64,000 nucleotides of DNA from Rhodopseudomonas sp. P2A-2r (GCF_026015985.1 NZ_CP110389.1:2016001-2080000); one strand, 5' to 3'; positions 18,934 through 33,232 are shown, counted from the stretch's first letter. Program-made: numbers and translations. The notes: a model not told the origin generated them from the sequence alone.

Positions 18934-18966
18934 AGGCCGTCCGGCCGTCGATCCCGGACGGCCTTT
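18934..18966 (+). terminator. Hairpin with short U-tract, possible terminator
   Basis: GGCCGTCC, a 13-base loop that can itself fold, then GGACGGCC followed by TTTCC. It sits in the 235-base gap between the PHA-family gene (+) and the end of treY (-). It could terminate rightward transcription. Nothing else recognisable is in this gap. Confidence 0.4.
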
Positions 18967-18984
18967 CCATATCTACTGAAAGTT

Positions 18985-21780
18985 CTATTGCAGGCACGTT
19001 GACCGCAGCCGAATCGGCGCGGAGCGCGCTTTCAGCAGGGCCACGGGCAGCGTGCTGAACAGGCCGGCTACCGGCAGTTCGAGCACGCCTTTGCGCGAAG
19101 TCACGCCCTCCACCGCATAACCCGGCGCGACGATGGTCGCGTCGAATGCATCTGCTGCCGGCCAGGCACGGCCGCCATCGGTCAGCGCCGCCATGGATCG
19201 CCCCACGGCAACGATCGCCGCATCGCGGTTGTGTCGTCGCGCAAAGGCGATGACATGATCGCTGTGCCGCCCCGTAACTTCCAGCGCCTGGTAATCGCCG
19301 TGCGCGAACAGGTCGGCGAGGTCGGTACGGGCCTTGATCAGCTCCCGCGTCCAGGCCAGTTTGACGTGGCCGTTTTCCCAGTGCCGGGCGAGGCTCGCCC
19401 AGTCCGGCTGCTGCAATGCGGCGAGCGCCTTCGCGCGCTCGGCGAAGTCCACCGGGCGCCGGTTGTCCGGATCGACCAGCGAGCAATCCCAGAACTCGGT
19501 GCCCTGATAGAAGTCGGGAACGCCCGGCATGGTGGCTTTGAGCGTGGTCTGGCTCAACGAGTTCAGCGCGCCGAGCAGCGAGGTGCGCTTGGCGAACAGT
19601 TCGAGCGATGCGAGGAATTCGCCGGCCTGCGCGGGATCGAGAATTCGTTCGAGAAACTGGTGCACGCCGTTCTCGTAGGCGGCATTGGGATTGAGCCAGC
19701 TGGTCTCCTGCTTGCCTTCGCGCGACGCTTTCAGCGCATAGGCCTGCATGCGCTCGAGGAACGACGCATCGCGCGCGCCGAGCGGCCAGGCGCCAAGCAA
19801 TGCCTGGTACAATGCATATTCGAACGCCGCGGATGGCGCCCGCATCTCGCCGTCCACGACCAGATGCGGCGCGTTCAGGACCTTCCAGCGGCTGACCGCG
19901 GTGGCCCATTCGCCGGGCATCTCGGCGAGCGCGAGCAGCCGGGCCCGCGCATCCTCGCCCCGCTTGGTGTCGTGGGTGGCCGTAGCCGTCATGCCGTGCG
20001 GCCAGTCCTTGGCGCGGGCCGTCATCATCTGGTGGAAGTGATAGCGTGGCAGCGCCTTGGCAGCGGGATCGCCGCCGACCTCGTTGAGCGCCAGCAGTCG
20101 GTGGTAGCGATAGAAAGCGGTATCCTCCAGCGACTTGGCCATGGTCGGCCCGGTGAATTGCTGCACCTTGAGGGCGAAGCGGCGCACCCGCGGCTTGCTG
20201 TGCGCGGGGCGGCCGGGTTTCAGGAGATCCAGTGTGAGTGCATCGCGCAGGAAGTCGAACAGTCCTTCATCGGCGCCGAACCAGTCGGCGCGGGCCTTCT
20301 CGATGGTGGTTGCGATCAGCTTGCGGTCCAGCGCCGAGGGACCCGTTGCGGTCAGATAGGTGCGATAGACCGGGAAGTGCAGCACATAGAGCTCGAAGGC
20401 CTGGCGCAGCGTGTCGGCGGAAAAATCGCGGCTCGAATAGTGCCCGTTGGCGATCCGCGCCAGCAGGCGCGTCAGCACGGTGAACTCGCTGAGCAGCAAA
20501 GTCTCCAGCACGCGGCGCTTGGCCGCCTTCAGCACCGGATCGAATTTTGGCGAGGTGTTGCTGACCTGGCGCCAGATCTCGTCGAGCGGTTCGAGGCCGG
20601 TGTCGGCGACCAGCACCTGGGTGATGGTGTTGAGCCATTCGTAGCCGGTCGTGCCATGCACGCCGGCCAGTTTCACCAGCTTCTCGTCTTCGCCGAGGAT
20701 CTTCTCGATCACCACGTAGAACGGCTTTGACTTCTTTCCCTGGGCGTCGCCGATCAGCCGGCGCAGCCGCTGGAAATATTGTGCGGGGTCGCGCAATCCG
20801 TCGATGTGATCGAGCCGCAGGCCCTGCAGCTTGTCTTCGGCGATCAGCCGTTTCACCAGCGTGTGGATGGCATCGAATGTGCCGGCATCCTCGACACGCA
20901 GGCCGGCCAGCGTGTTGACGTCGAAGAAGCGGCGATAGTTGATTTCGCTGGAGGCGAGGCGCCACTGGCCGAGCTTGTAGTGCTGGCGTTCCAGCAGGTT
21001 GTGCAGGGTCTGGATCTGCGCCGGCCGGTCCGGCCCGGCGCGATAGGCCGCGAGCCCGCGTGCGATCAGTTCGGCGCCGCCGGCGACGGCCGCAAGCTCC
21101 TTCTTGAAGCCGGGTGCCTCTTCGAGGTTCGGATGACGCAGGCCCTTGTAGCGCGAGGCGAGGTCGAGGATCTGCTTGCCGGTTGCCGTGGTCGCTGCAT
21201 CGGCTTCCTTGACGACGGTGCGCAGGATCTCGCTGTAACGCTCCGGCGCGATCGGCAGGCGGTGCTCGAAATACCAGGCCGAAAAGCTGCCTTCGGCGGC
21301 GTCGAACTTCAGCTCGATCTCGCCGCCGTCCAGCGCCTGGCCATAGGAGGTGCCGATGATCGGCAGCAGCACACCGCCGCGGGCGCGGTAGGGCAGGGTG
21401 TCCCAGTCGATATCGAACGACACCGCATGTGGCGATGCCGGTCCCCATTCCAGCACGCTCAGCCACCAAGGATTGTCGGCGAAATGCACGCCCACATGGT
21501 TGGGCACGAAATCCAGGATCAGGCCGATGTCGTTGGCCTTCAGCGCGGCACTGAGGCGTTCAAACCCGTCTTCGCCGCCGAGCTCCGGATTGAGTTTGGT
21601 GTGATCGACGATGTCGTAGCCGTGGGTGCTGCCGGCCCGCGACTTCATGAAGGGCGACGCATAGAGGTGGGTGATGCCGAGCGACTTCAGGTAAGGCACG
21701 ATCGCCGCGGCATGATCGAAGGTGAACTCGCCGGTCAGCTGGACGCGGTAGGTGGCAACGGGAATCACTGGCGGCATCAT
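18985..21780 (-). CDS. treY: Malto-oligosyltrehalose synthase (TreY)
   Basis: A 931-residue GH13 enzyme that converts the reducing-end alpha-1,4 bond of a maltodextrin to the alpha,alpha-1,1 trehalose linkage. It has VATYRVQLTGEFTFDHAAAI at the N-terminus, YDIVDHTKLNPELGG, the nucleophile region LRLDHIDGLRDP (Asp near 323), the acid region FYVVIEKILGEDEKL, TGYEWLNTITQ, and TATHDTKRGEDARAR. The ATG at 21780 overlaps the treZ stop by four bases. It is the last gene of the glgE-treS-glgB-glgX-treZ-treY run. TreZ then releases trehalose from its product. Confidence 0.95.
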   Translation of the reverse strand: MMPPVIPVATYRVQLTGEFTFDHAAAIVPYLKSLGITHLYASPFMKSRAGSTHGYDIVDHTKLNPELGGEDGFERLSAALKANDIGLILDFVPNHVGVHFADNPWWLSVLEWGPASPHAVSFDIDWDTLPYRARGGVLLPIIGTSYGQALDGGEIELKFDAAEGSFSAWYFEHRLPIAPERYSEILRTVVKEADAATTATGKQILDLASRYKGLRHPNLEEAPGFKKELAAVAGGAELIARGLAAYRAGPDRPAQIQTLHNLLERQHYKLGQWRLASSEINYRRFFDVNTLAGLRVEDAGTFDAIHTLVKRLIAEDKLQGLRLDHIDGLRDPAQYFQRLRRLIGDAQGKKSKPFYVVIEKILGEDEKLVKLAGVHGTTGYEWLNTITQVLVADTGLEPLDEIWRQVSNTSPKFDPVLKAAKRRVLETLLLSEFTVLTRLLARIANGHYSSRDFSADTLRQAFELYVLHFPVYRTYLTATGPSALDRKLIATTIEKARADWFGADEGLFDFLRDALTLDLLKPGRPAHSKPRVRRFALKVQQFTGPTMAKSLEDTAFYRYHRLLALNEVGGDPAAKALPRYHFHQMMTARAKDWPHGMTATATHDTKRGEDARARLLALAEMPGEWATAVSRWKVLNAPHLVVDGEMRAPSAAFEYALYQALLGAWPLGARDASFLERMQAYALKASREGKQETSWLNPNAAYENGVHQFLERILDPAQAGEFLASLELFAKRTSLLGALNSLSQTTLKATMPGVPDFYQGTEFWDCSLVDPDNRRPVDFAERAKALAALQQPDWASLARHWENGHVKLAWTRELIKARTDLADLFAHGDYQALEVTGRHSDHVIAFARRHNRDAAIVAVGRSMAALTDGGRAWPAADAFDATIVAPGYAVEGVTSRKGVLELPVAGLFSTLPVALLKARSAPIRLRSTCLQ

Positions 21781-23543
21781 TCGTCTCCGAGACGGACGTG
21801 CACCGACCATGGCGCGACCGTCCCGGTCGCATTGCCGCCCCAGATCGTAACGCCGCCGGACGGCGGAGGTTCGCGGACAATCGCGTTGTCCGACAGATTG
21901 GCTTCGAGATGCAGCGCGGTGCCGTCGCCCATCCGCCAGTGCGCCGTCAGCAGGCCGCTGTCGTCCGATGCCGCATGGCCGAACCGCGCGCCGGCGAGCC
22001 GGGGCATGATGTGCTGCTTCCGCAGGCGGAGCAGCTCGCGTACCAGCCCCAGCCGCTGTTGGCCGGATGTGCTGTCGCGATTTTTCCAGTCCAGCACCGC
22101 CAACTCGAACGAGGACTCGGCGAGCGGGTCGGGAATCTCGTCGCCGAATTTCTCGTAGGCGCAGGCGAACTCCTTGCGGCGGCCGTTGCGCACGGCTTCC
22201 GCGAGGTCGCCCTTGAAATCGCAGAAGAACGGAAACTGAGCCTTGGAGCCCCACTCGTCGCCCTGGAACAGCATCGGCACCATCGGCGCCAGCAAGGTGA
22301 TCGCCAGCGCGGCCTCGATCGCCTTGGGGTTGGCGAGGCTTTCGAGCCGGTCGCCCAGCGCGCGGTTGCCGATCTGGTCGTGGTTCTGCAGGAAATTGAC
22401 GAAGGCGGCGGGCGGCAGCTTGCCACTCGGTTCGCCGCGCAATGCGCCGTCGCGATGCGGCGACGGTTCGCCCTGATAGGCAAAACCCGATGCCAGCGCG
22501 CGCACGATGTGATCGATCGGCTTCGGCGCATAGTCGCTGTAATAGCCGGTGTGCTCGCCGGTCAGCAGCACGTGCCAGGCGTGGTGATAGTCGTCGTTCC
22601 ATTGCGCGCGGTACTGGCCGCGATGCGGATCGGTCTTGGGATCGAGCAGTGCGGCGCGGTTGTCTTCGTTTTCCAGCACCAGATGGATATGGCGGTGAGT
22701 GTCCGCGGCCAGCTTGCCGACTTCGCGGCTCAGCTCGTGCAGCATCGGGATTTCGCCCTGTTCGGGTATGGCGTGGACGGCATCCAGCCGCAGCCCGTCG
22801 AAGCGATACTCGTGCAGCCAGTACAGCGCATTCTCGATGGCGAAGGCGCGGACCTGCGGGATGCGATAGTTGATCGCGCTGCCCCACGGCGTATGCGCAT
22901 CGGAGAAGAAGTCGGGCGCATACTGGCCGAGGTAATTTCCTTCCGGTCCGAAGTGGTTGTAGACGACGTCGAGAAACACCATCAGCCCGCGCAGATGCGC
23001 CTCGTCGATCAGCGCCTTGAGATCTTCCGGACGACCATAGGCGGCATCCGGCGCGTACCACAGCACGCCGTCATAGCCCCAGTTGTGACGGCCGGCGAAA
23101 TCCGCCAGCGGCATCAATTCCAGCGCGGTGATGCCGGTGTCGACGAGATGGTCGAGGCGCTCGATCATGGCGCGGTAGGTGCCCTCCGGCGTGAAGCTGC
23201 CGACATGGGTCTCGATCAGCACGGTGTCTTCCCACGGCCGGCCGCGCCAATCTGTGGCGCGCCAGGCATAGGCGGCGTGATCGATCACCTCGCTGGGGCC
23301 GGCGATGTCCTGGGGCTGGAAGGCCGAGGCCGGGTCGGGCACGTTGTTGGCGCCGTCGATGTGAAAGCGATAGGTGGCGCCGGCCTTCACGCCGGCAATC
23401 TCGGCAGAGAACCAGCCGTCCTTGCCGCGGGTCAGGGGATGAAGGCGGTCGAGCATCACATCGACGCGGTTGGCAGCGGGCGCCCACAGCCGGAACAGCG
23501 CGCCGGACGAGGTCAGCCGCGCGCCAAAGCTTCGGTCAGTCAT
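21777..23543 (-). CDS. treZ: Malto-oligosyltrehalose trehalohydrolase (TreZ)
   Basis: A 588-residue GH13 enzyme that hydrolyses maltooligosyl-trehalose to free trehalose. An N-terminal CBM48-like domain (ALFRLWAPAANRVDVMLD) precedes the catalytic barrel with YNHFGPEGNYLGQYAP, nucleophile in FDGLRLDAVHAI (Asp near 252), acid in HLVLENEDNRA, and FLQNHDQIGNRALG. The start at 23543 overlaps the glgX stop (ATGA). Paired with TreY it turns glucan chains trimmed by GlgX into trehalose. Confidence 0.95.
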   Translation of the reverse strand: MTDRSFGARLTSSGALFRLWAPAANRVDVMLDRLHPLTRGKDGWFSAEIAGVKAGATYRFHIDGANNVPDPASAFQPQDIAGPSEVIDHAAYAWRATDWRGRPWEDTVLIETHVGSFTPEGTYRAMIERLDHLVDTGITALELMPLADFAGRHNWGYDGVLWYAPDAAYGRPEDLKALIDEAHLRGLMVFLDVVYNHFGPEGNYLGQYAPDFFSDAHTPWGSAINYRIPQVRAFAIENALYWLHEYRFDGLRLDAVHAIPEQGEIPMLHELSREVGKLAADTHRHIHLVLENEDNRAALLDPKTDPHRGQYRAQWNDDYHHAWHVLLTGEHTGYYSDYAPKPIDHIVRALASGFAYQGEPSPHRDGALRGEPSGKLPPAAFVNFLQNHDQIGNRALGDRLESLANPKAIEAALAITLLAPMVPMLFQGDEWGSKAQFPFFCDFKGDLAEAVRNGRRKEFACAYEKFGDEIPDPLAESSFELAVLDWKNRDSTSGQQRLGLVRELLRLRKQHIMPRLAGARFGHAASDDSGLLTAHWRMGDGTALHLEANLSDNAIVREPPPSGGVTIWGGNATGTVAPWSVHVRLGDE

Positions 23544-25617
23544 GAGGCGGATCCTGCGAAGGCGAGTACGGAGCGGGGCGGCGCCTGCAACTCGCTGCCG
23601 GACGGCAGCACGTCGATGGACAGCGCGCCATCGGCGGTGTTGAGGACCTGCCGCCAGTGCTTGTATTCCGGCAGTTTCGGCAGTGTGAAGGCGATGCCCG
23701 CCGGCGCCGAGTTGAGCACGATGAAGATCGGGTTGTCGTTGTTCTCGCAGGGGCCGAGCACATAGGCCAGGAAGCGGCCATCCGGAAACGCCCAGTCTTG
23801 CTCGGTCATTTCCTCGGCAGCCGGGGTCAGCCACAGCACGCCATAGGTCCCATCGGCGCGGCGGCCGTCGAGCCAGCCTTGGGCGCGGATCTGCGGGAAG
23901 CGCTGCCGCAGCTGCGTCATCTCGCCGATGAAGTCGGTGAGATCGTCGTCCTTGTGGCCGAGATTTTGCCAGCCGACCCAGCCGATCTCGTTGTCCTGGC
24001 AATAGGCATTGTTGTTGCCGTGCTGGGTGTTGCCGACCTCATCTCCGGCAAGGATCAGCGGAACGCCCTGCGCCAGCAACAGGCAGGCCAGCTGGTTCTT
24101 GCGCAGCTGCCGCCGCAGCGCCAGCAGCTCCGGATCGGTGGTCGGTCCCTCGACGCCGAAATTGTTGCTGAGATTGTCGCTGGAGCCGTCGCGATTGTCC
24201 TCGCCATTGGCCTCGTTGTGCTTCTCGTTGTAGCTGAACAGGTCGGCGAGCGTGAAACCGTCATGCACGGTGACGTGGTTGATGCCGGCGCGCAGCTTGC
24301 GGCCGCTGTGGTTGAACACATCCGACGAGCCGGTCATGCGGCCGGAGACCTCGCCGATCAGGCTGCCTTCGCCGCTCCAGTAGCGCCGCATCGCGCTGCG
24401 GTACTTGTCGTTCCATTCCGACCATTGCGAGGGAAGGCACCGACCTGATAACCGCCCATGCCGAGATCCCATGGCTCGGCAATCATCTTGACCGAGGCCA
24501 GCACCGGATCCTGCCGCGCCGCCATCAGGAAGCCGTGGTTGCGGTCGTAGCCGTTGGCGCCGCGCGCCAGGGTGGTCGCCAGATCGAAGCGGAAGCCGTC
24601 GACGTGGCAGACCTCCACCCAGTAACGCAAGCTATCCATCACCATCTGCAGCACGCGCGGATGGGTGAGGTTGACTGAGCTACCGCAGCCGGTGAAGTCG
24701 TCGTAGTAGCGCGGGTTGTCCGGCATCAGCCAGTAGTAGGAAGCGTTGTCGATGCCGCGATAGGACAGCGTCGGGCCGAGATGGTTGCCCTCGGCGGTGT
24801 GGTTGTAGACAACGTCGAGGATCACCTCGATGCCGGCGTCATGCAGCCGCGCCACGGTGGTGCGGAAGGAATCCAGCGGATTGTCGATGCCGTAGCGGGC
24901 CTCCGGCGCGAAGAAGCTCAGCGTGTTGTAGCCCCAGTAATTCGCTAGCTTCAGCTCGACCAGGCGGCGATCGTCGACGAAGCCGTGCACCGGCAGCAGT
25001 TCGACGGTGGTGACCCCGAGCCGCTTCAGATGATCGATCATCGCCGGCGACGACAGGCCGCGATAGGTGCCGCGCAGGCCGGGCGGCACGTCCTTGCGCA
25101 TCTGGGTCAGGCCCTTGACGTGGGCTTCGTAGATAATGGTGTCTTCCCACGGAATGCTCGGCCGGGATTCCTTGCGGCCCCAGTTGAAGGTCTCGTCGAC
25201 CACCACGGCCTTCGGCATGCCGCGCGCATTGTCGCGGCGGTCGAACGACAGGTCCTCGCGCGACGAGCCGGTGCGATAGCCGAAATGCGCATCGCTCCAC
25301 ACCAGCCGGCCCGAGATCCGCTTGGCGTAGGGATCAAGCAGCAGCTTGTGGGCGTTGAAGCGATGACCGTGTTCGGGCTCGTAGGGCCCGTGAACGCGGT
25401 AGCCGTAAAGCTGGCCGGGCGAAACGTCGGCCAGGTAGCCGTGCCAGACGTCCTCGTTACGCTCAGGCAACGTGATGCGTTCCAGCTCGCGGCGGCCCTG
25501 GCTGTCGAACAGGCAGAGTTCGACCTTCTCGGCATTGGCTGAAAACAGGGCGAAGTTGGTCCCCCTGCCGTCCCAGCTTGCACCGAGGCGAAAGTTCGTT
25601 CCGGCGGTAACGCGCAT
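23540..25617 (-). CDS. glgX: Glycogen debranching enzyme GlgX/TreX (reading frame broken near 24431)
   Basis: An isoamylase-type GH13 debranching enzyme of about 692 residues that cleaves alpha-1,6 branches of glycogen. The N-terminal frame starts MRVTAGTNFRLGASWDGRGT and holds YNHTAEGNHLGPTLSYRGID and nucleophile VDGFRFDLAT (Asp near 342), ending in a false tail at 24358. The C-terminal frame resumes at SQWSEWNDKYRSAMRRYWSG and includes NYVTVHDGFTL-like and LLLAQGVPLILAGDE segments. Adding one base to GGG at 24431-24433 restores GAFPSQWSEWND. The gene lies two bases after glgB and overlaps treZ. Confidence 0.9.
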
Positions 25618-25619
25618 GT

Positions 25620-27760
25620 CTAGAATTCCGGGATCAGAAAGATGGCGGCCAGCGGCGGCAGGGTCAGCGTCAGTTCCGGCACCAGGCCGACGGTCTGCAC
25701 CTCGCCGGCATTGCCGACATTGCTGCCACCATAATGTGCGGCGTCGGAATTCAGCACCTCGCGCCACTTGCCGGGGAACGGCACCCGCACCTTGTAGTCG
25801 CGGTAGACGTTGGGCGAGAAGTTCACCACCACAAGGCACTGCGCGCGCGGGTTGGCGCCCTTGCGCAGCCAGGCGAACACGTTGCTGGCGGCGTCTTCGG
25901 TGATCACCCATTCGAACCCGGCCGGCTCGCAATCCAGCTCGTGCAGCGCCGGCTGGTTGCGATAGAGCTCGTTGAGGTCGCGGACCAGCGAATGGATGCC
26001 GGCATATTTCGGCTGTTCCAGCAGATGCCAATCAAGTGAACGATCGTGATTCCACTCGCGCTCCTGGGCGAATTCGCAGCCCATGAACATCAGCTTCTTG
26101 CCGGGATGGCCGAACATGAAGGCGTAGTAGGCCCGCAGGTTGGCGAAGCGTTGCCAGTCGTCGCCCGGCATGCGGCCGATCAGCGATTTCTTGCCGTGCA
26201 CCACCTCGTCATGGGACAGCGGCAGCACGAAGTTCTCCGAGAACGCATATTGCAGCCCGAACAGGATGCTGCCGTGATGGTATTTGCGGTAGATCGGATC
26301 CTGACTGATGTAGTTCAGCGTGTCGTGCATCCAGCCCATATTCCACTTGTAGCCGAAGCCGAGTCCACCGAATTCCACCGGCCGCGACACCTGCGGCCAT
26401 GCGGTGGATTCCTCCGCCGCGGTGGTGGCGTTGGGGAATTTCGCATAGACCTCGGTGTTGAAGCGGCGCAGGAAGGCAATGGCCTCGAGATTTTCGCGGC
26501 CGCCGTACTTGTTGGGAATCCACGCGCCGGCGTCGCGGCTGTAGTCCAGATAAAGCATTGAGGCCACGGCATCGACGCGCAACCCGTCGACGCCATAGTG
26601 CTCCAGCCAGAACAGCGCGTTCGACACCAGGAAGTTGACCACTTCGGTGCGGCCGTAATTGTAGATCAGCGTGCCCCAATCCATGTGCCGGCCCTGCAGC
26701 GGGTTGGCGTGCTCGTACAGCGCGGTGCCGTCGAACATGCCGAGACCGTGCGGATCGTCCGGAAAATGGCCGGGCACCCAGTCGAGCAGAACGCCGAGGC
26801 CTTCGACGTGGCAGGCCTCCACCAGTGCACAGAAATCTTCCGGCGTGCCGAAGCGACTGGTCGGCGCATACATGCCGGTGGGCTGATAGCCCCACGAACC
26901 ATCGAACGGATGCTCGTTGACCGGCAGGAATTCCACATGGGTGAAGCCGAGGTCCCGGGCATAGCGTGGCAGGACGGCCGCGAGATCGCGATAGGTCAGC
27001 CACTCATTGCCGTTCTTGCGCCGCCATGAGCCGAGATGGACCTCGTAGACCGACATCGGCTTGTTGAGCGCATTGACGTTGGCCGGTGCGGGGCGCGGAT
27101 GGGGCAACTTGCTCTCGTCGAGGACGATCGAAGCGGTGCTGGGGCGTAACTCGGCGGCGAAGGCCATGGGATCGGACTTCAGCGGCAGTTGCTGGCCCTG
27201 CGGGCCGATGATGTCGAACTTGTAGTGATCGCCCGCGGTGGCGCGGGGCACGAACAGCTCCCAGTAGCCGTTGCCGCGCACGCGCATCGGGTGCCGTCGC
27301 GGATCCCAGAAATTGAAGTCGCCGACCAAACTGACGCGCCGCGCATTCGGCGCGAATACCACGAAGCCCACTCCGGCCACACCTTCCAGCGTCATCGGAT
27401 GGGCGCCGAGCTTGTCGTAGAGCCGCTGGTGGGTGCCTTCGCCCAGCAGATAGAGATCGAATTCGCTCAGGATCGGCGGAAAGCGATAGGGGTCTTCGAG
27501 ATCCACCGTGTTGTCGCCGTAACGCGCGCGCAGCTGATAGCGGTTCGAGCCGTTGGCCAGCGTGCCGACAAACAGACCGGCATCGTGCACGCGCTCCAGG
27601 GCGGCGGCGCTGCCGTCCTGATCGATGGCGTCGACCTTGGAGGCTTCGGGCAGGAACGCGCGCACCACCGTGTGGTCGTTCTCCTTGTGGGGACCGAGAT
27701 AGTGGAACGGATCGGCGTGTCGTCCTTCGACGATCGCATAGGCTTCCGCGGTTAACTTGG

Positions 27761-27764
<4 letters not shown>
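25620..27764 (-). CDS. glgB: 1,4-alpha-glucan branching enzyme (GlgB)
   Basis: A 714-residue GH13 branching enzyme that moves an oligoglucan chain to an alpha-1,6 position. An N1 domain ([11 protein letters not shown]) and CBM48 ([20 protein letters not shown]) come first. The barrel has [20 protein letters not shown], nucleophile in [19 protein letters not shown] (Asp near 396), acid in [10 protein letters not shown], and [15 protein letters not shown]. In the GlgE pathway it branches the linear maltosyl polymer. Its ATG overlaps the treS-mak stop by four bases and glgX follows at once. Confidence 0.96.
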
Positions 27765-31069
<3,305 letters not shown>

Positions 31070-31081
31070 AACTCAGTGCTT

Positions 31082-33103
31082 TCAGGCGAGGCAGCGGAAG
31101 AACACGGCAGGATCGCGCATCGGGTCGATGCGGACGCGGAGTCCGCCCCATTCCACGGGATGGCGCTCCCCTGTGATCAGGTTCTCCACCGCGGCGATGT
31201 CGCGGCGTTCGCCGTCAACCATCACCTGCGAATTGATCGGCAACCAGAACTCGTGGACGTCGCGCGACAGAGAGATCGCCCCCGCCACGGTATTGTGCTG
31301 GTCGACGGATTCCTTGACGAAGCCGATGACGTTGCCGTCGTCGACCGGCAGGAAACGCAGGTTGCTGGTCTGCTGCAGTGCCGCGTTGGCGCGGCGGGCA
31401 TTGTTGATGTCGCGGATGTACGGCTTGATGTTGCCCGGCTGGTCCCAGTCGCGCACCTTGATCTCGTACTTCTCGGAGTTGAGGTACTCTTCCTTTCCGG
31501 GAATCGGGTCGTGTTCGAGCAGTTCGAAGCCGTTGTAGATGCCATAGGTCGATGACATAGCCGCCGCGAGCGCAAGCCGCGCCTTGAACATCCAGGCCTC
31601 GCCGCTCTGCAGATGGAAGGGCAGGATATCAGGTGTATTGACGAAGAAGTTGGGCCGGTAGAACTCGCGCTCGGGATAGCCGGTGAGTTCGACGAGATAC
31701 TGCTCGATCTCCCACTTCTGGATGCGCCAGGTAAAATAGGTGTAGGACTGCGAGAAGCCGAGCTTGGCGAGGCCCTTCATCAGCTTGGGGCGGGTAAAGG
31801 CCTCGGCCAGGAACAGCACGTCGGGGTGATTGAGCTGGACCTCGTGGATCATCCATTCCCAGAACCGCAGCGGTTTGGTGTGCGGATTGTCGATGCGGAA
31901 GATCTTCACGCCGTGGTCGACCCAGAACAGGATCACGTCGCGCAGCGCGTTCCACAGCGAGCCGGCATCCTCGCAGCTGAAATCGGGATTGACGATATCC
32001 TCGTATTTCTTCGGCGGATTCTCGGCATATTTCATGGTGCCGTCGGGACGGCGCCTGAACCAGTCAGGGTGTTCCGTCAGCCAGGGATGGTCGAGCGAAC
32101 ACTGCACGGCGATGTCCAGCGCCACTTCCATATTCAGCGTCTTGCAGGCTTCCACGAAGGCATGGAAGTCTTCCATGGTTCCGAGTTCGGGATGGATGGC
32201 GTCGTGACCGCCTTCCTTGCCGCCGATGGCATAGGGGCTGCCGACATCGCCGGGCTCCGCTGTCAGCGAATTGTTGCGCCCTTTGCGGTTCTTCACCCCG
32301 ATCGGATGGATTGGCGTGAAATACACCACGTCAAAACCCATCGCCGCCACGTCCGGCAGCCGGGCGATGCAATCGCGGAACGTGCCGTGCTGGCCGGGCA
32401 CCGTGCTCTGGCTGCGCGGCACCATTTCGTACCAGGCGCCGTCGCGGGCCCGGACGCGGTCGATGGTCAGCGGCAGCAGTGGCGAACGGGTCAGGTCCGG
32501 GCGCAACTGGCTCTCCGCCATGGCCGCCTGCAGCTCGGGCGCAAGCAGCGGCTCGGTGTCGCCGCTCTGCAGATAGTCTTCGCAATGGCGCACGATGATC
32601 GCCGAGGCGTCGGGGCCGCCGGCCTGTGCCTTGGTCATCATGCCCGCGCCTTCCAGCGCGTCCAGCGTGACGTCCTGGCCGGCCTTCAGCTTCAGTTCGA
32701 AACCGTGGCGCCAGGTGGCGAATTCGTCGGTCCACGCCTCGATGGCAAAGACGTAGCGTCCCGGCGCGTCGGGGGTGAAGGAGCCACCCCAGCGATCGTT
32801 GACGTCGAAGGTCATCGGCGCCCGCTTCCAGGCGCGCTCCGTCTCCAGCCGCCACACCAGCGCCGCGGCGATGATTTCGTGCCCGTCGCGATAGATGTCG
32901 GCCCAAACCTCGATCGGCTCGCCGACGATCCGTTTCACGGGAAAGCGACCGCCATCAACGAGCGGATAAATATTTTCGATCTGGAAAGCTCCGCTGGTGG
33001 CGACGCTTTCCACAATTTGCGTGGTTTTGTTCACAGGGGTGCCATCAACTATGAGTGTCGTCCCAATTCGGTTGCGGAAGAGAGACGGTCCGATCATATA
33101 CAA
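31082..33103 (-). CDS. glgE: GlgE, alpha-1,4-glucan:maltose-1-phosphate maltosyltransferase
   Basis: A 673-residue GH13_3 enzyme that adds maltose units from maltose-1-phosphate to alpha-glucan. An N-terminal immunoglobulin-like domain (PLVDGGRFPVKRIVGEPIEV) precedes the barrel with VYFTPIHPIGVKNRKGRNN, LDIAVQCSLDHPWL, nucleophile in IFRIDNPHTKPLRFWEW (Asp near 400) and acid in VLFLAEAFTRPKLM. The start is ATG at 33103 or 33097. It is first in the minus-strand cluster. No glgA or glgC is present here, consistent with glucan made by the maltose-1-phosphate route. Confidence 0.96.
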   Translation of the reverse strand: MYMIGPSLFRNRIGTTLIVDGTPVNKTTQIVESVATSGAFQIENIYPLVDGGRFPVKRIVGEPIEVWADIYRDGHEIIAAALVWRLETERAWKRAPMTFDVNDRWGGSFTPDAPGRYVFAIEAWTDEFATWRHGFELKLKAGQDVTLDALEGAGMMTKAQAGGPDASAIIVRHCEDYLQSGDTEPLLAPELQAAMAESQLRPDLTRSPLLPLTIDRVRARDGAWYEMVPRSQSTVPGQHGTFRDCIARLPDVAAMGFDVVYFTPIHPIGVKNRKGRNNSLTAEPGDVGSPYAIGGKEGGHDAIHPELGTMEDFHAFVEACKTLNMEVALDIAVQCSLDHPWLTEHPDWFRRRPDGTMKYAENPPKKYEDIVNPDFSCEDAGSLWNALRDVILFWVDHGVKIFRIDNPHTKPLRFWEWMIHEVQLNHPDVLFLAEAFTRPKLMKGLAKLGFSQSYTYFTWRIQKWEIEQYLVELTGYPEREFYRPNFFVNTPDILPFHLQSGEAWMFKARLALAAAMSSTYGIYNGFELLEHDPIPGKEEYLNSEKYEIKVRDWDQPGNIKPYIRDINNARRANAALQQTSNLRFLPVDDGNVIGFVKESVDQHNTVAGAISLSRDVHEFWLPINSQVMVDGERRDIAAVENLITGERHPVEWGGLRVRIDPMRDPAVFFRCLA

Positions 33104-33131
33104 AGCCTTGTGACGGGCGTTAGTTCCAACG

Positions 33132-33156
33132 GGAACTCAGCTTAAGCACGTGCGTT
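33132..33156 (+). promoter_or_regulatory. Putative EcfG promoter for malQ and the GH15 gene
   Basis: GGAAC at 33132-33136, exactly 16 bases, then CGTT at 33153-33156: a full EcfG/RpoE2 consensus on the plus strand in the 111-base gap between glgE and malQ. The -35 is the right arm of a 14-base inverted repeat (33123-33136); the left arm gives a minus-strand GGAAC towards glgE, but its -10 (GCTT) fits poorly and would place the start inside the gene. Confidence 0.68.
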
Positions 33157-33232
33157 GAAAACGGCTATCCTCTTCGTAAAATTCATCTTTTCGCAGCGTT
33201 GACAGCGTGTTGCGATGCAAACGGCGTGCCTT

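Noticed and set aside
19231..20730. Long plus-strand frames opposite treY, and similar ones opposite glgB, glgE, treS and pqq genes
   Set aside because: They are mirror frames of well-supported enzymes, with no domain or start signal of their own.
33103..33127. EcfG promoter for glgE on the minus strand
   Set aside because: The -35 GGAAC is perfect but the -10 is GCTT, and transcription would begin at or inside the start codon.
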